DNA of 56,778 nucleotides from JBGAPI01 sp044221335 (GTDB taxonomy: Bacteria; Pseudomonadota; Gammaproteobacteria; Xanthomonadales; Ahniellaceae): contig JBGAPI010000034.1 in assembly GCA_044221335.1 (NCBI GenBank), positions 1-56,778 on the forward strand, read 5' to 3'. Made by a program: the position numbers and the translations under genes. Shown here in pieces: positions 44,052 through 52,811 of the stretch (position 1 is its first letter; the number at the start of each line of letters is the position of its first letter). The notes beneath the pieces were generated by a model, which did not search any database, had not been told where the DNA came from, and saw only the letters and a list, made by a program, of their open reading frames with translations.

Positions 44052-45689
44052 TCAGCGCATCTTGGTCGTACGCATCGACAGCACGTTCGGCGGCGCGCCG
44101 AAACTGTCGGGCGTGCTGACCTCCCAGAACACCTTGAACACCGGGTGCTCCGGCACCGAGCCGTCGACCAGCTCGTTCGGCTTGACCCAGTGGTAGAGCG
44201 CGGCGAGCGAACGCACCTCGGTCGACGACACCCGGCGGATGATGTGCTCGGGGCCGATCTGCTCCGGATGGGTGAGGCCGGCGGCGCCGATCAGTTCCTT
44301 CAGCGCGATCAGGGTGTTGTGGTGGAAGCCGTAGACGCGCTCCGCCTTGTCCGACGCGACCAGGGCCTGGTAGCGGCCCGGATCCTGGGTGGTGACGCCG
44401 GTCGGGCAGTGACCAGTGTGGCAGGTCTGCGCCTGGATGCAGCCAAGCGCGAACATGTAGCCGCGCGCGGCGTTGCACCAGTCGGCGCCGAGCGCGCAGG
44501 TGCGGGCGATGTCGAACGCCGTGGCGACCTTGCCGGCGGCGCCGATCTTGATCATGCCGCGGAGGCCGATGCCGACCAGGGTGTTGTGGACCAGCAGCAG
44601 CGCCTCGTTGAGCGGCGCGCCCATGTGGTCGGTGAACTCCAGCGGCGCCGCTCCGGTGCCACCTTCGCCGCCGTCGACCACGATGAAGTCGGGATAGATG
44701 CCGGTCTTCACCATCGCCTTGGCGATGCCGAACCATTCCCAGGGATGGCCGACCGCGAGCTTGAAGCCGGTCGGCTTGCCGCCGGAGAGGTCGCGCAGCT
44801 GCTTGACGAACTCCAGCAGTCCGGTCGGCGTGGAGAAGGCCGAGTGGCTGGCGGGAGAGATGCAGTCCTCGCCGACCTGGACGCCGCGCGCCTGCGCGAT
44901 CGCCTCGTTGACCTTGGCACCCGGCAGCACGCCGCCGTGGCCGGGCTTGGCGCCCTGCGACAGCTTGATCTCGATCATCTTGACCTGGTCGGATGCGGCG
45001 TTCTGCTTGAACATGTCGGCATTGAAGGTGCCGTCGGGGTTGCGGCAGCCGAAGTAGCCGGAGCCGATCTCCCAGACCAGATCGCCACCCGGCTCGCGGT
45101 GGTAGCGCGAGATCGAGCCCTCGCCGGTGTCGTGGTAGAACTTGCCCTTCTTCGCGCCGGCGTTGAGCGCCAGGATCGCGTTCGGCGACAGCGCGCCGTA
45201 GCTCATCGCCGAAATGTTGAACACCGACGACGAGTAGGGCTTCGCGCACTGCGGCCCGCCGATGGTGATGCGGAAGTCGTGGTCGTCGAGGTGCTGCGGC
45301 GCCATCGAGTGGTTGATCCACTCGTAGCGCGGCTCGTAGACGTTGAGCTGGGTGCCGAAGGGGCGCTTGTCGAGGGCGTTCTTCGCGCGCTGGTAGATGA
45401 TGGAGCGCTGCGCACGGGAGAACGGGATCTGTTCCTGGTCGGTCTCGAGGAAGTACTGCCGGATCTCCGGCCGGACGTACTCCAGGAAGAAGCGCAGGTG
45501 CGACAGGATCGGATAGTTGCGGCGGATCGACTGGCGGGACTGGGTGACGTCGCGCACGCCGACCGCGGAGAGGAAGCCCGCGACCGCGGCCAGGCCCCAC
45601 CAGTACACGCCGAAGCCGGAAACGGCCAGCGCGACGGCGGCCAGGAACACCAGCACGCAACCCGCAAAGAAGAAGTAACGCGACGCCAT
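44052..45689 (-). CDS. FMN-binding glutamate-synthase-like membrane protein
   Basis: A 545-residue protein whose main part is the FMN- and Fe-S-binding synthase domain of GltB. Two membrane helices (about 5-45) come first, so it is membrane-anchored, unlike GltB. Landmarks: SAMSYGALSPNA, GEGSISRYH, KLSQGAKPGHGG, DGGEGGTGAAPLEFTDH, and a three-Cys cluster C-x5-C-x4-C (GCIQAQTCHTGHCPTG) matching the 3Fe-4S site. It lacks the glutaminase domain and the C-terminal GXGXG domain, so it is not a normal glutamate synthase; electron donor and product are unknown. It is first in the operon with the exported protein, SDR and NRDE genes. Confidence 0.9.
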   Translation of the reverse strand: MASRYFFFAGCVLVFLAAVALAVSGFGVYWWGLAAVAGFLSAVGVRDVTQSRQSIRRNYPILSHLRFFLEYVRPEIRQYFLETDQEQIPFSRAQRSIIYQRAKNALDKRPFGTQLNVYEPRYEWINHSMAPQHLDDHDFRITIGGPQCAKPYSSSVFNISAMSYGALSPNAILALNAGAKKGKFYHDTGEGSISRYHREPGGDLVWEIGSGYFGCRNPDGTFNADMFKQNAASDQVKMIEIKLSQGAKPGHGGVLPGAKVNEAIAQARGVQVGEDCISPASHSAFSTPTGLLEFVKQLRDLSGGKPTGFKLAVGHPWEWFGIAKAMVKTGIYPDFIVVDGGEGGTGAAPLEFTDHMGAPLNEALLLVHNTLVGIGLRGMIKIGAAGKVATAFDIARTCALGADWCNAARGYMFALGCIQAQTCHTGHCPTGVTTQDPGRYQALVASDKAERVYGFHHNTLIALKELIGAAGLTHPEQIGPEHIIRRVSSTEVRSLAALYHWVKPNELVDGSVPEHPVFKVFWEVSTPDSFGAPPNVLSMRTTKMR

Positions 45690-46070
45690 GTCGACCCCCG
45701 ATTCATACGTCGTGGAATGGCTGCCCGGGCCCCCATGGCCGACGGCAGACCGGCGGCCCGATTCTGCGCCATTGTCGGGTCAGCGGAAAGGTCGAATCGG
45801 CACGCCGGCATGTTTCATCCGGGAGCGCGCGCAGGCGGCGATCCGGCCGCGCGGACCCAGGCGCGACGAGGAGGCATGGCGGAGGCTGGGGTGACGATCT
45901 GCAACGCCAGGCCGCGCGGCCGGATCGCCGTCTGCACGCACTCAGCGACCCGGTGGCAGCCTGCGCGCATGCGGCAATCGGGGCGCGACCGGTGAAACAT
46001 GCTGGCTTCGGACATTGCCGGGCGTGAAACCGAGCCGCTACGCTCCGGCGCTGCCTGCCGGAGGACATCG
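45690..46070. other. Divergent spacer with nested inverted repeat
   Basis: The 381 bp hold no supported gene. Promoters of the FMN/Fe-S operon and the acylase operon must be here. A large nested inverted repeat occupies 45808-46002. Confidence 0.55.
45808..46002. repeat. Nested imperfect inverted repeat
   Basis: Outer arms GCATGTTTCA..CCGG (45808-45822) and CCGGTGAAACATGC (45989-46002). A perfect 18-bp inner pair, GGCGATCCGGCCGCGCGG and its complement, lies at 45837-45854 and 45912-45929. Arm spacing is asymmetric (about 14 versus 59 bp). Confidence 0.6.
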
Positions 46071-48455
46071 ATGAGAGTGCTGATGCGTGGAATCGGGCGC
46101 CTGTCGGGCGTGCTGCTGGCGCTGCTGTTCCTGGCTGCGGCAATCGTGCTGCTCACCCTGCGCGGCTCGTTGCCGCGGCTCGACGGCGAGGCGAACTTGC
46201 GCGGCCTGTCGGCCAAGGCCAGCGTCGAGCGCGATGCGCTCGGAGTGGTGACGGTCAGCGCCGAGACCACTGCGGACGCGATGCGCACGCTCGGCTTCGT
46301 CCACGCGCAGGAACGCTATTTCGAGATGGACCTCATGCGGCGGGTGCCGTCCGGGGAGTTGTCGGAGCTGTTCGGCGCCAAGGCGCTGCCGCTCGACCGC
46401 GAACACCGCCTGCACCGGATGCGCGCCCGCGCAGCGGTGCTGGTGGCGTCGCTGGCCGGCGCCGACCGCGAGCGGATGGACGCCTACGTCGACGGCGTCA
46501 ACCAGGGCCTGGCGGCACTGTCGGCGCGACCCTTCCCGTACCTGCTGCTGCGCCAGCAGCCGCGGCCGTGGACCGCCGAGGACAGCGTGCTGGTGGTGAT
46601 GGCGATGATGTTCGACCTCAACGACAGCCGCGACGACCTCGAGTACCGCCTCGGGCAGCTGCGTGGCCTGGTACCGGCGTCGCTGTTCCGTTTCCTGAAC
46701 GCCCAGGGCAGCGAGTGGGACGCGCCGCTGCACGGCGCCGCGATCGCCGATCCGGAGATTCCCCCGGCGACCGATGTCGACCTGCGCCAGTTCGACCCGA
46801 AACTGTTCAACGGCCGCGGCAGCGGCGAGAACGCCATCGCCGGCGACATCGGCAGCAACAACTTCGGCGTCGCCGGCCGGCTGACCAAGACCGGCGCGGC
46901 GATGGTCGCGAACGACATGCATCTCGGCCTGCGCGTGCCGAACATCTGGTTCCGCGCGCGGCTGCGATTCGCGCATGCCGACGGCCGGGCGATCGACGTG
47001 TGCTGCGTCAGCCTGCCGGGCGTGCCGGCGATGGTTGCCGGCAGCAACGGCCACATCGCCTGGGGCTTCACCAACAGCTACGGCGACTACACCGACTGGT
47101 TCGAGGTGCACTGGCTCGACGGCGCGCACAAGACCTACCGCACGGCCGAGGGCGAGAAGGCGGTCCTGCACCACGACGAGGTGATCCACGTGGCGGGCGC
47201 GGCCGACGAGCATCTCGACGTGCGCGAGACGATCTGGGGACCGATCCTGCACGACGACGCGCCGGACGTGTCGCTCGCGCTGGCGTGGACCGCGCACCGA
47301 CCCGGCGGTGTCAACCTCCGGATGGCCGACATGGAAGGCGCGCAGAGCGTCGACGAGGCGCTGAAGATCGCGGCCGCTGTCGGCATGCCGGTGCAGAACC
47401 TGATGGTCGGCGACCGCGATGGCCATCTCGCCTGGACGCTCGCCGGTCAGATCCCGGCCCGCAGTGGCTTCGACGGCACGCTGCCGGTCGACGGCTCCGA
47501 GCCCGGTGTCGGCTGGACCGGCTGGCTGTCCGGAGAAGCGCGGCCGAAGGTCGTCGATCCCGAGGACGGTCGCCTCGCGACGGCGAACGCGCGCACGATC
47601 GAGGGCGACGAGCTGGCCCGGGTCGGCAACGGCGGCTACGCCCTGGGCGCGCGGCAGCGCCAGATCCGCGACGACCTCCGCGCGCTCGAGAGCTTCGAGC
47701 CGAAGGACTTCCTCGCGATCCAGATCGACGACCGCAGCCTGTTCCTGAAGCGCTGGTGGGAGCTGCTGCGCAAGACCACGGCGGGGCAGGGCGAGGAGCG
47801 CCTGGCCGAACTCGACGCCGCGACCGCGACCTGGAACGAGCATGCCAGCACCGACGCGGTGAGCTACAGGCTGACGCGCGTCTTCCGGCTCTACGTGCAC
47901 GCCGCGGTGCTCGATGGCCTGTCCGCGCCCGCGCGCGCGAAGCAGCCGGACTTCAAGCTGCCGCCACTGAACCAGGCCGAGGGCATCGTCTGGAAGCTGC
48001 TCGGCGAGCGGCCGGCGCACCTGCTGGCGCCGGAATACGCCGACTGGGACGCGCTGCTGCGCGCGGCCGCCCAGCGTGCGGTCGACGATCTTCACCACGG
48101 TCACCCGGGCCCGCTGACCGCGCGCACCTGGGGCGAGAAGAATACCGTTCGGATCCAGCACCCGCTGTCGAAGGCGGTGCCGGCCTTGTCCTGGCTGCTC
48201 GACGAGCCGGCACGGCAGTTGCCGGGCGACAGCAACATGCCCCGGGTGCAGGGCGTGGCGTTCGGCGCCTCCGAGCGCTTCGGGGTGTCGCCCGGCCACG
48301 AGGACCAGGGCTACTTCCACATGCCGGGCGGGCAGAGCGGACATCCGCTGTCGCCGTTCTACCGCACCGCTCATGCCGACTGGGAAGAGGGGCGCCTCAC
48401 GCCCTTCCTGCCCGGCGCCCGCGTCTATGCGCTGACCCTGATCCCGTCGCGCTAG
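46071..48455 (+). CDS. Penicillin acylase family N-terminal nucleophile amidase
   Basis: A 794-residue exported amidase. Residues 1-30 form a signal or anchor helix (GVLLALLFLAAAIVLL). The family path is clear: VERDALGVVTVSA, TLGFVHAQERYFEMDLMRR, and the autocatalytic site before Ser262 in GDIGSNNF, which becomes the N-terminal nucleophile of the beta subunit. Further motifs are ANDMHLGLRVPNIW, GSNGHIAWGFTNSYGD, and a C-terminal SERFGVSPGHEDQGYFHMPGG. The substrate may be acyl-amides such as homoserine lactones or beta-lactams, which cannot be told from sequence. GGAGGA precedes the ATG. The GGDEF gene begins 11 bp downstream. Confidence 0.92.
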   Translation: MRVLMRGIGRLSGVLLALLFLAAAIVLLTLRGSLPRLDGEANLRGLSAKASVERDALGVVTVSAETTADAMRTLGFVHAQERYFEMDLMRRVPSGELSELFGAKALPLDREHRLHRMRARAAVLVASLAGADRERMDAYVDGVNQGLAALSARPFPYLLLRQQPRPWTAEDSVLVVMAMMFDLNDSRDDLEYRLGQLRGLVPASLFRFLNAQGSEWDAPLHGAAIADPEIPPATDVDLRQFDPKLFNGRGSGENAIAGDIGSNNFGVAGRLTKTGAAMVANDMHLGLRVPNIWFRARLRFAHADGRAIDVCCVSLPGVPAMVAGSNGHIAWGFTNSYGDYTDWFEVHWLDGAHKTYRTAEGEKAVLHHDEVIHVAGAADEHLDVRETIWGPILHDDAPDVSLALAWTAHRPGGVNLRMADMEGAQSVDEALKIAAAVGMPVQNLMVGDRDGHLAWTLAGQIPARSGFDGTLPVDGSEPGVGWTGWLSGEARPKVVDPEDGRLATANARTIEGDELARVGNGGYALGARQRQIRDDLRALESFEPKDFLAIQIDDRSLFLKRWWELLRKTTAGQGEERLAELDAATATWNEHASTDAVSYRLTRVFRLYVHAAVLDGLSAPARAKQPDFKLPPLNQAEGIVWKLLGERPAHLLAPEYADWDALLRAAAQRAVDDLHHGHPGPLTARTWGEKNTVRIQHPLSKAVPALSWLLDEPARQLPGDSNMPRVQGVAFGASERFGVSPGHEDQGYFHMPGGQSGHPLSPFYRTAHADWEEGRLTPFLPGARVYALTLIPSR

Positions 48456-48466
48456 TCGCGGCCGCG

Positions 48467-50263
48467 ATGCGCCTCGTCGGGGTCCTGCTGTGGCTCGTCC
48501 TGCTGCTGCTGCCGGCGGCGGGTCAGGCGGTGGAGCCCACCGTGATCGACCCGGTCCTGCTCGACGGGACCGGACAGGAACTCTGGCCCGCGTTCCGCCG
48601 GATCGACGACGAAGCGGCCACGCTCGATGCGGCGACCGCCTTCGCCGCGTTCTCTGCCGGGCCGAAGGAGGCGTGGCGGAACCGGGCGGGCAGCATGGGC
48701 TTCCGCCGGGGCGCGGTATGGCTGCAGGTCGACCTGGTCGCGCCGGCGCAGCCACTGGCGACGCTGGCCGTGATCTCGCAGCCGCGCCTCGACCGGGTGG
48801 AGATCTACCTGAAGCACGCGGACGGCCGGATCGATCGCGCGGTGGTCGGCGACACGCTGCCGTTCGCCGAGCGTGCGGCGAATCATCGCTTCCTCTCCGC
48901 GCCGCTGGCCTTCGCCGCCGGCGAGCGCGCCGAGCTCCTGCTTCGGGTCGGGTCGACCAGTTCGATCCAGGTGCCGCTCATGCTGCAGTCCGAGCCGGCG
49001 CTGCTGCGCCTCGCCCACGACGAGCAGATGGGCATGGGCCTGTACTACGGCATCCTGCTGGCGCTGCTGCTGTACAACCTCGCCGTGCTGGTGTCGTCCC
49101 GCGAGCCGGGCTATGCGCTGTACTCCGGCTACGTCGCCGCCTTCGGGCTGCTGATGCTGTCGTTCAGCGGCGTCGGCTTCGAATACCTGTGGCCGCGGGC
49201 GACCGCCTGGCAGAACGCCTCGCTGCCGTTCGCGATCGGCGCCGTGCTGTGCCTGTCGCTGGCGTTCACCTCGAACTTCCTCGACCTGCCGCGCAACCTG
49301 CCGCGCGCCGCGCGCTGGTTCGACGGCGTGATCCTGGTCTCCGCCGTGCTCGCCTTGCTGTCGCTGGCGCCGCCGCTGATGTACCCGCTGACCCTGGTCC
49401 TCAACGTCGGCGTGGTGGTGATGTCGCTGATGGCGATCTCGGCCGCCGTGGCCTGCGCACTCGACGGTTTCCGTCCGGCCTACTACTTCCTGCTCGCCTG
49501 GACGCTGCTGATCGCCGGCGGCGTGGCCCTGCCGCTGTCCTCGTTCGGACTGCTGCCACGCACCGTGGTGACCGAGTACGGCATCCAGTTCGGTTCCGCA
49601 GCCGAGATGATCCTGCTGTCGTTCTCGCTGGCCTACCGGATCAGCCTGTTGCGCGCGGAGAAGGAACAGGTCGTCCTGACCGCGAAGCTCGAGCTCGAGC
49701 AGCGCGTGCAGGAACGTACCCGCGAGCTGGCCGAGGCCGCCGCCTCGCTGGCCCGCGCGAACGAGCAGCTCGCCGAGGCAAGCCGTCGCGATGGCCTGAC
49801 CGGCCTGTTCAACCGCCGCCATCTCGATCAGGCGCTGGACGCGGCCTGGGTCGAGTGGCGCGAGCGGGCGCGTCCTCTGGCCCTGGTGATGCTCGACATC
49901 GACCGCTTCAAGTCGATCAACGACCAGCACGGCCACGCGGTCGGCGACGACTGCCTGCGCGAGGTCGCGAGCCGCTGCCGCGAGCTGCCGCTGGCCTATT
50001 CGCTGATCGCGCGCTACGGCGGCGAGGAGTTCGTGCTGCTGCTGCAGGACGAGGGTGCGGCAACGGCGCGGGAGTTCGCCGAGCACCTGCGCTGCCGCGT
50101 CGCCGACCCTCCGGTCGCGACCTTCAAGGGTCCCATGCGGGTCACGATCAGCCTGGGCGTGGCGGTAGTGTCGACGTCGCACACCGATCCCGCGTCGCTG
50201 CTGCGCACGGCCGACGAGGCGCTGTATGCAGCCAAGAAGGCGGGCAGGAATCGCGTGGCGTAG
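48467..50263 (+). CDS. 7TMR-DISM diguanylate cyclase
   Basis: A 598-residue membrane protein. Signal peptide (about 1-22), then the 7TMR-DISM extracellular sensor domain (about 30-170, with GAVWLQVDL), seven membrane helices (about 185-390), a coiled coil with ELEQRVQERTRELAEAAASL, and a GGDEF domain with DGLTGLFNRRHL, DIDRFKSIND and intact GGEEF (near 518-522). The RxxD inhibitory site is not seen. It should synthesise cyclic di-GMP in response to a periplasmic carbohydrate-like or other small ligand. It is 11 bp downstream of the amidase gene, so a product or substrate of that enzyme could be the signal. The TAG stop belongs to a GTAGGG repeat. Confidence 0.93.
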   Translation: MRLVGVLLWLVLLLLPAAGQAVEPTVIDPVLLDGTGQELWPAFRRIDDEAATLDAATAFAAFSAGPKEAWRNRAGSMGFRRGAVWLQVDLVAPAQPLATLAVISQPRLDRVEIYLKHADGRIDRAVVGDTLPFAERAANHRFLSAPLAFAAGERAELLLRVGSTSSIQVPLMLQSEPALLRLAHDEQMGMGLYYGILLALLLYNLAVLVSSREPGYALYSGYVAAFGLLMLSFSGVGFEYLWPRATAWQNASLPFAIGAVLCLSLAFTSNFLDLPRNLPRAARWFDGVILVSAVLALLSLAPPLMYPLTLVLNVGVVVMSLMAISAAVACALDGFRPAYYFLLAWTLLIAGGVALPLSSFGLLPRTVVTEYGIQFGSAAEMILLSFSLAYRISLLRAEKEQVVLTAKLELEQRVQERTRELAEAAASLARANEQLAEASRRDGLTGLFNRRHLDQALDAAWVEWRERARPLALVMLDIDRFKSINDQHGHAVGDDCLREVASRCRELPLAYSLIARYGGEEFVLLLQDEGAATAREFAEHLRCRVADPPVATFKGPMRVTISLGVAVVSTSHTDPASLLRTADEALYAAKKAGRNRVA

Positions 50264-50294
50264 GGCGGCCAATGGCCGCCATCGCGAGGCGCTT
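50260..50294 (+). repeat. GTAGGG REP-like element, copy C (short)
   Basis: GTAGGGCGGCCAATGGCCGC, then CATCGCGAGGCGCTT. Its first four bases give the TAG stop of the 7TMR-DISM cyclase. The GCCTCG-like tail matches copies A and B in inverse order. Confidence 0.65.
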
Positions 50295-50446
50295 AGACAA
50301 GTCGGCGGCTGAGGGAAGGGACTTCGGCCCGATGCCGCGGGGCTTCGAAGGTGCGAACGAGTCGGCGACGAGGGGTGCTGATCGGCGCTCGCCATTCCAC
50401 GCGCCTCGCCATCGGGGCTGAAGCCCCTCCCAAGACCGCCGCTTCG

Positions 50447-51697
50447 CTACTGCACGACATCCTTGATGACGAGGCTCAGCGGCCCCTTCTGCCCCTTCGT
50501 CGCCATCGGATCGGTCAGCACCTGCAGGTCACCCGGCTGCGGGAAGGCATTTCCGGACTTCGAGATCCGCGCGCCGACCACGACCTGCTCGACCGAGGAC
50601 AGGGTCATCGTCGGCATCATTCCCATGCCATCGGTGAGGGTGACGGTGTAGGGCAGCTTGTCGGCGGTGGTCTTCGAGATCGCGAGCGGCATTTTCGGGC
50701 CGGACGGGGCACGGGCGAACACGAACAGCGTGTCGCCCGGACCGACCTTGGCCCTGAGCTCGGGGCTGATGTCCACGACGACCGTGAGCGATGCGCCGCC
50801 GGAAGCCGTGGCCGGGGCGCTCGGCGCCGCGGTTGCGGGCTTCGGCGGCGTCGCCGCGGCGACGGTGGTCGACGTCCCCGGTTCGGCAAGGCCGCCGAGC
50901 CGCTTGGCCTCGGCGATCTGCTTGCGGATCGGGTCGCCGGCGGTCGCGTCCGGCGGCAGCAGCGAGAGCAGCTTTTCCCAGGTCGCGACGGCCTTCGGAT
51001 AGGCACCGCGCTGCGCATCGGCGATGCCGAGCAGCCACAGCGCGCGCTGATGCTCTGGGTCCTTCTTCAGTGTCGCCTCGAGCAGCTCGCGGGCCTCGCC
51101 TTCGAGCGACCGGTCCTCGCGATTGAGCGCCAGCGCCTCGGCGTACTCGACCGCGAGGTCCAGGTCGTCGGGGAAAATCCTGCGCGCCTTCTCGAGCGCG
51201 TCGCGCGAATCGGCGAAGCGCTGCTGCTGCTTCAGGGCGCGCGAGAGCAGGGTCCAGCCCTCGACGTCGTTGGGATCGGCCGCGAGCTTTGCCGCGAGAC
51301 CCTTGATCGCCTCGTCCATGTCGCCGCCGTTCTGGCCCTCGCCGGCATGCGGTGCGGCGGTGGCGGCGGAGGGCGGCGGCGCCTTGGCCGGATCGAGGCC
51401 GTCGACGCGGCCGAAATGGGAGTAGCCGAGCAGCCCGGCGATCGGCAGCAGGACGGCCAGCGCGAAGGCGCCGTGCTTCGCCACCGGGAGGGCGCGGCCG
51501 ACATCGGGACCGAGCGCAGCGCGCTTCTTCGCGTATTCGGCCTCGTCGATCACCTCCGCCTTGCGCGCGGCGTCCAGCGCCTCCAGCTTGCCCGCGAGTT
51601 CGGGACTGAGGCCCGCACCGCCGAGCAGGGGGCGCAGGACCAGCCAGAGAGCCACGGCCAGCATCACGGCCACAGCGGCCCAGAACATCAAGGTCAT
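50447..51697 (-). CDS. ccmI: Cytochrome c maturation protein CcmI (TPR)
   Basis: Apocytochrome c chaperone of System I in the inner membrane. The 416-residue protein has two N-terminal membrane helices (about 5-25 and 74-92) around a cytoplasmic loop with the leucine-zipper-like region LEALDAARKAEVIDEAEYAKKRA. Periplasmic TPRs follow (about 125-250, DPNDVEGWTLLSRAL, DPEHQRALWLLGIAD). The C-terminal third is a beta-rich domain (SLTVVVDISPELRAKVGPGDTLFVFARA) typical of gammaproteobacterial CcmH/CcmI proteins. Starts with an ATGA overlap with ccmH. Last gene of the operon. Confidence 0.92.
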   Translation of the reverse strand: MTLMFWAAVAVMLAVALWLVLRPLLGGAGLSPELAGKLEALDAARKAEVIDEAEYAKKRAALGPDVGRALPVAKHGAFALAVLLPIAGLLGYSHFGRVDGLDPAKAPPPSAATAAPHAGEGQNGGDMDEAIKGLAAKLAADPNDVEGWTLLSRALKQQQRFADSRDALEKARRIFPDDLDLAVEYAEALALNREDRSLEGEARELLEATLKKDPEHQRALWLLGIADAQRGAYPKAVATWEKLLSLLPPDATAGDPIRKQIAEAKRLGGLAEPGTSTTVAAATPPKPATAAPSAPATASGGASLTVVVDISPELRAKVGPGDTLFVFARAPSGPKMPLAISKTTADKLPYTVTLTDGMGMMPTMTLSSVEQVVVGARISKSGNAFPQPGDLQVLTDPMATKGQKGPLSLVIKDVVQ

Positions 51698-52119
51698 GGC
51701 AGATCCTCTTCACCCACCGCATCGGCGGGGATTTCCGCCGAGCGCCGGCGGACGATTCCAACGATCACGACCGCGCCGACCAGCAGCAGGGCGATCGGTC
51801 CGAACCACAGCAGCCAGGTGCGGCGCTCGACCGGCGGCCGGTACAACACGAATTCGCCGTAGTGATCGACCAGGTAGTCCTTGATTTCCTGGTCGGACTT
51901 GCCGGCCTGCATCTGCGCGAACACCTCGTTGCGCATGTTGTGCGCCAGCAGCGCCTCGGAGTCGGCGATGTTCTGGTTCTGGCACTGCACGCAGCGCAGC
52001 TCGCGGGTCAGCGCCTGGAAGCGCTCCTCCTGGGCGGCGTCCTTGAACGGCAGCGGGTCGATCGCCCATGATTTTTGCTGCGCAAACATCATCAGCGAGA
52101 AGCACAGAGCGAAGAGCAA
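51694..52119 (-). CDS. ccmH: Cytochrome c maturation protein CcmH
   Basis: Thiol-disulfide component that reduces apocytochrome c before haem ligation. Motif LRCVQCQNQNIADS (Cys43, Cys46 in this model), then a three-helix core ending DHYGEFVLYRPP, and a C-terminal membrane anchor (LLWFGPIALLLVGAVVIVGI). The start is difficult: the first in-frame ATG (52092) leaves only nine residues before the mature part, whereas a TTG at 52119 gives a normal signal peptide (MLFALCFSLMMFAQQKSWA), so I chose the TTG. A GGGCCC repeat lies between this gene and dsbE, which in other genomes are usually close together, and may have displaced the original start region. Confidence 0.85.
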   Translation of the reverse strand: MLFALCFSLMMFAQQKSWAIDPLPFKDAAQEERFQALTRELRCVQCQNQNIADSEALLAHNMRNEVFAQMQAGKSDQEIKDYLVDHYGEFVLYRPPVERRTWLLWFGPIALLLVGAVVIVGIVRRRSAEIPADAVGEEDLP

Positions 52120-52191
52120 TCGGGTTCCGAAAGCGATCCGAGCCCTTCTCCCTACCGTCGGAGCGAAGGGTGCAATCCCGCCGCTGCCCCA

Positions 52192-52221
52192 CTGGGACCT
52201 GGGACCTGGGCCCTGGGCCCT
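52192..52221. repeat. GGGCCC-type repeat inside the ccm operon
   Basis: CTGGGACCTGGGACCTGGGC followed by CCTGGGCCCT. It is a member of the low-complexity family placed between dsbE and ccmH, within a 128-bp gap in an otherwise overlapping gene cluster. Confidence 0.65.
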
Positions 52222-52247
52222 CGTCTCGTCGAAGCCGCGCAAGGAAC

Positions 52248-52811
52248 TCACTTGGCACCCTCCGTTGCAGCCGTCGTGGCTCCGCCAGACATCGCGGCGA
52301 CCCTGGGGTCGATCTCCTTCGCGAAGACCTCGTCGGTCAGCGGGCCGATGTACTTGTAGCGGATCACGCCCTGCGGATCGACGAGGAAGCTCTCCGGCGC
52401 GCCGGTCACGCCGAGCTCGATCACCATGTGGCCGTCGGTGTCGACCAGCACGGTCTGGTAGGGATTGCCGAACTGCGCCAGCCAGCGGGTGGCGTCCTCG
52501 CGGGTGTCGTTCCAGTTGACGCCGATGATCGGCACGGTGCCGTTCTTCGCGTAGCGGCGCAGGTACTGGTGCTCCTGCTGGCAGGCGACGCACCAGGAGC
52601 CGAACACGTTGAGCAGGTAAGGCTTGCCCAGCATCGACGCCTTGGTGACGACGAGGTTCGGGTCGGCGAGGGTCGTCAGCTTGAAGTCCGGCACCGGCTT
52701 GTCGACCGTGGACTTGGCCACGTAGTGCGGGTCCTTGCCGATGCCCGAGTACAGCAGCAGCGCGAGCAGCGCGAAGCCGATCAGCGGCAGGAAGAAGCGC
52801 AGCGCCTTCAT
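52248..52811 (-). CDS. dsbE: Thiol:disulfide oxidoreductase DsbE/CcmG
   Basis: Membrane-anchored periplasmic thioredoxin-like protein that supplies reductant for haem attachment. The 187-residue protein has an N-terminal anchor (about 6-23), the active site WCVAC (Cys74, Cys77) preceded by GKPYLLNVFGS, and the GVTGAPESFLVD segment containing the cis-Pro, conserved in CcmG. Starts with an ATGA overlap with ccmF. Length fits the family. Confidence 0.93.
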   Translation of the reverse strand: MKALRFFLPLIGFALLALLLYSGIGKDPHYVAKSTVDKPVPDFKLTTLADPNLVVTKASMLGKPYLLNVFGSWCVACQQEHQYLRRYAKNGTVPIIGVNWNDTREDATRWLAQFGNPYQTVLVDTDGHMVIELGVTGAPESFLVDPQGVIRYKYIGPLTDEVFAKEIDPRVAAMSGGATTAATEGAK

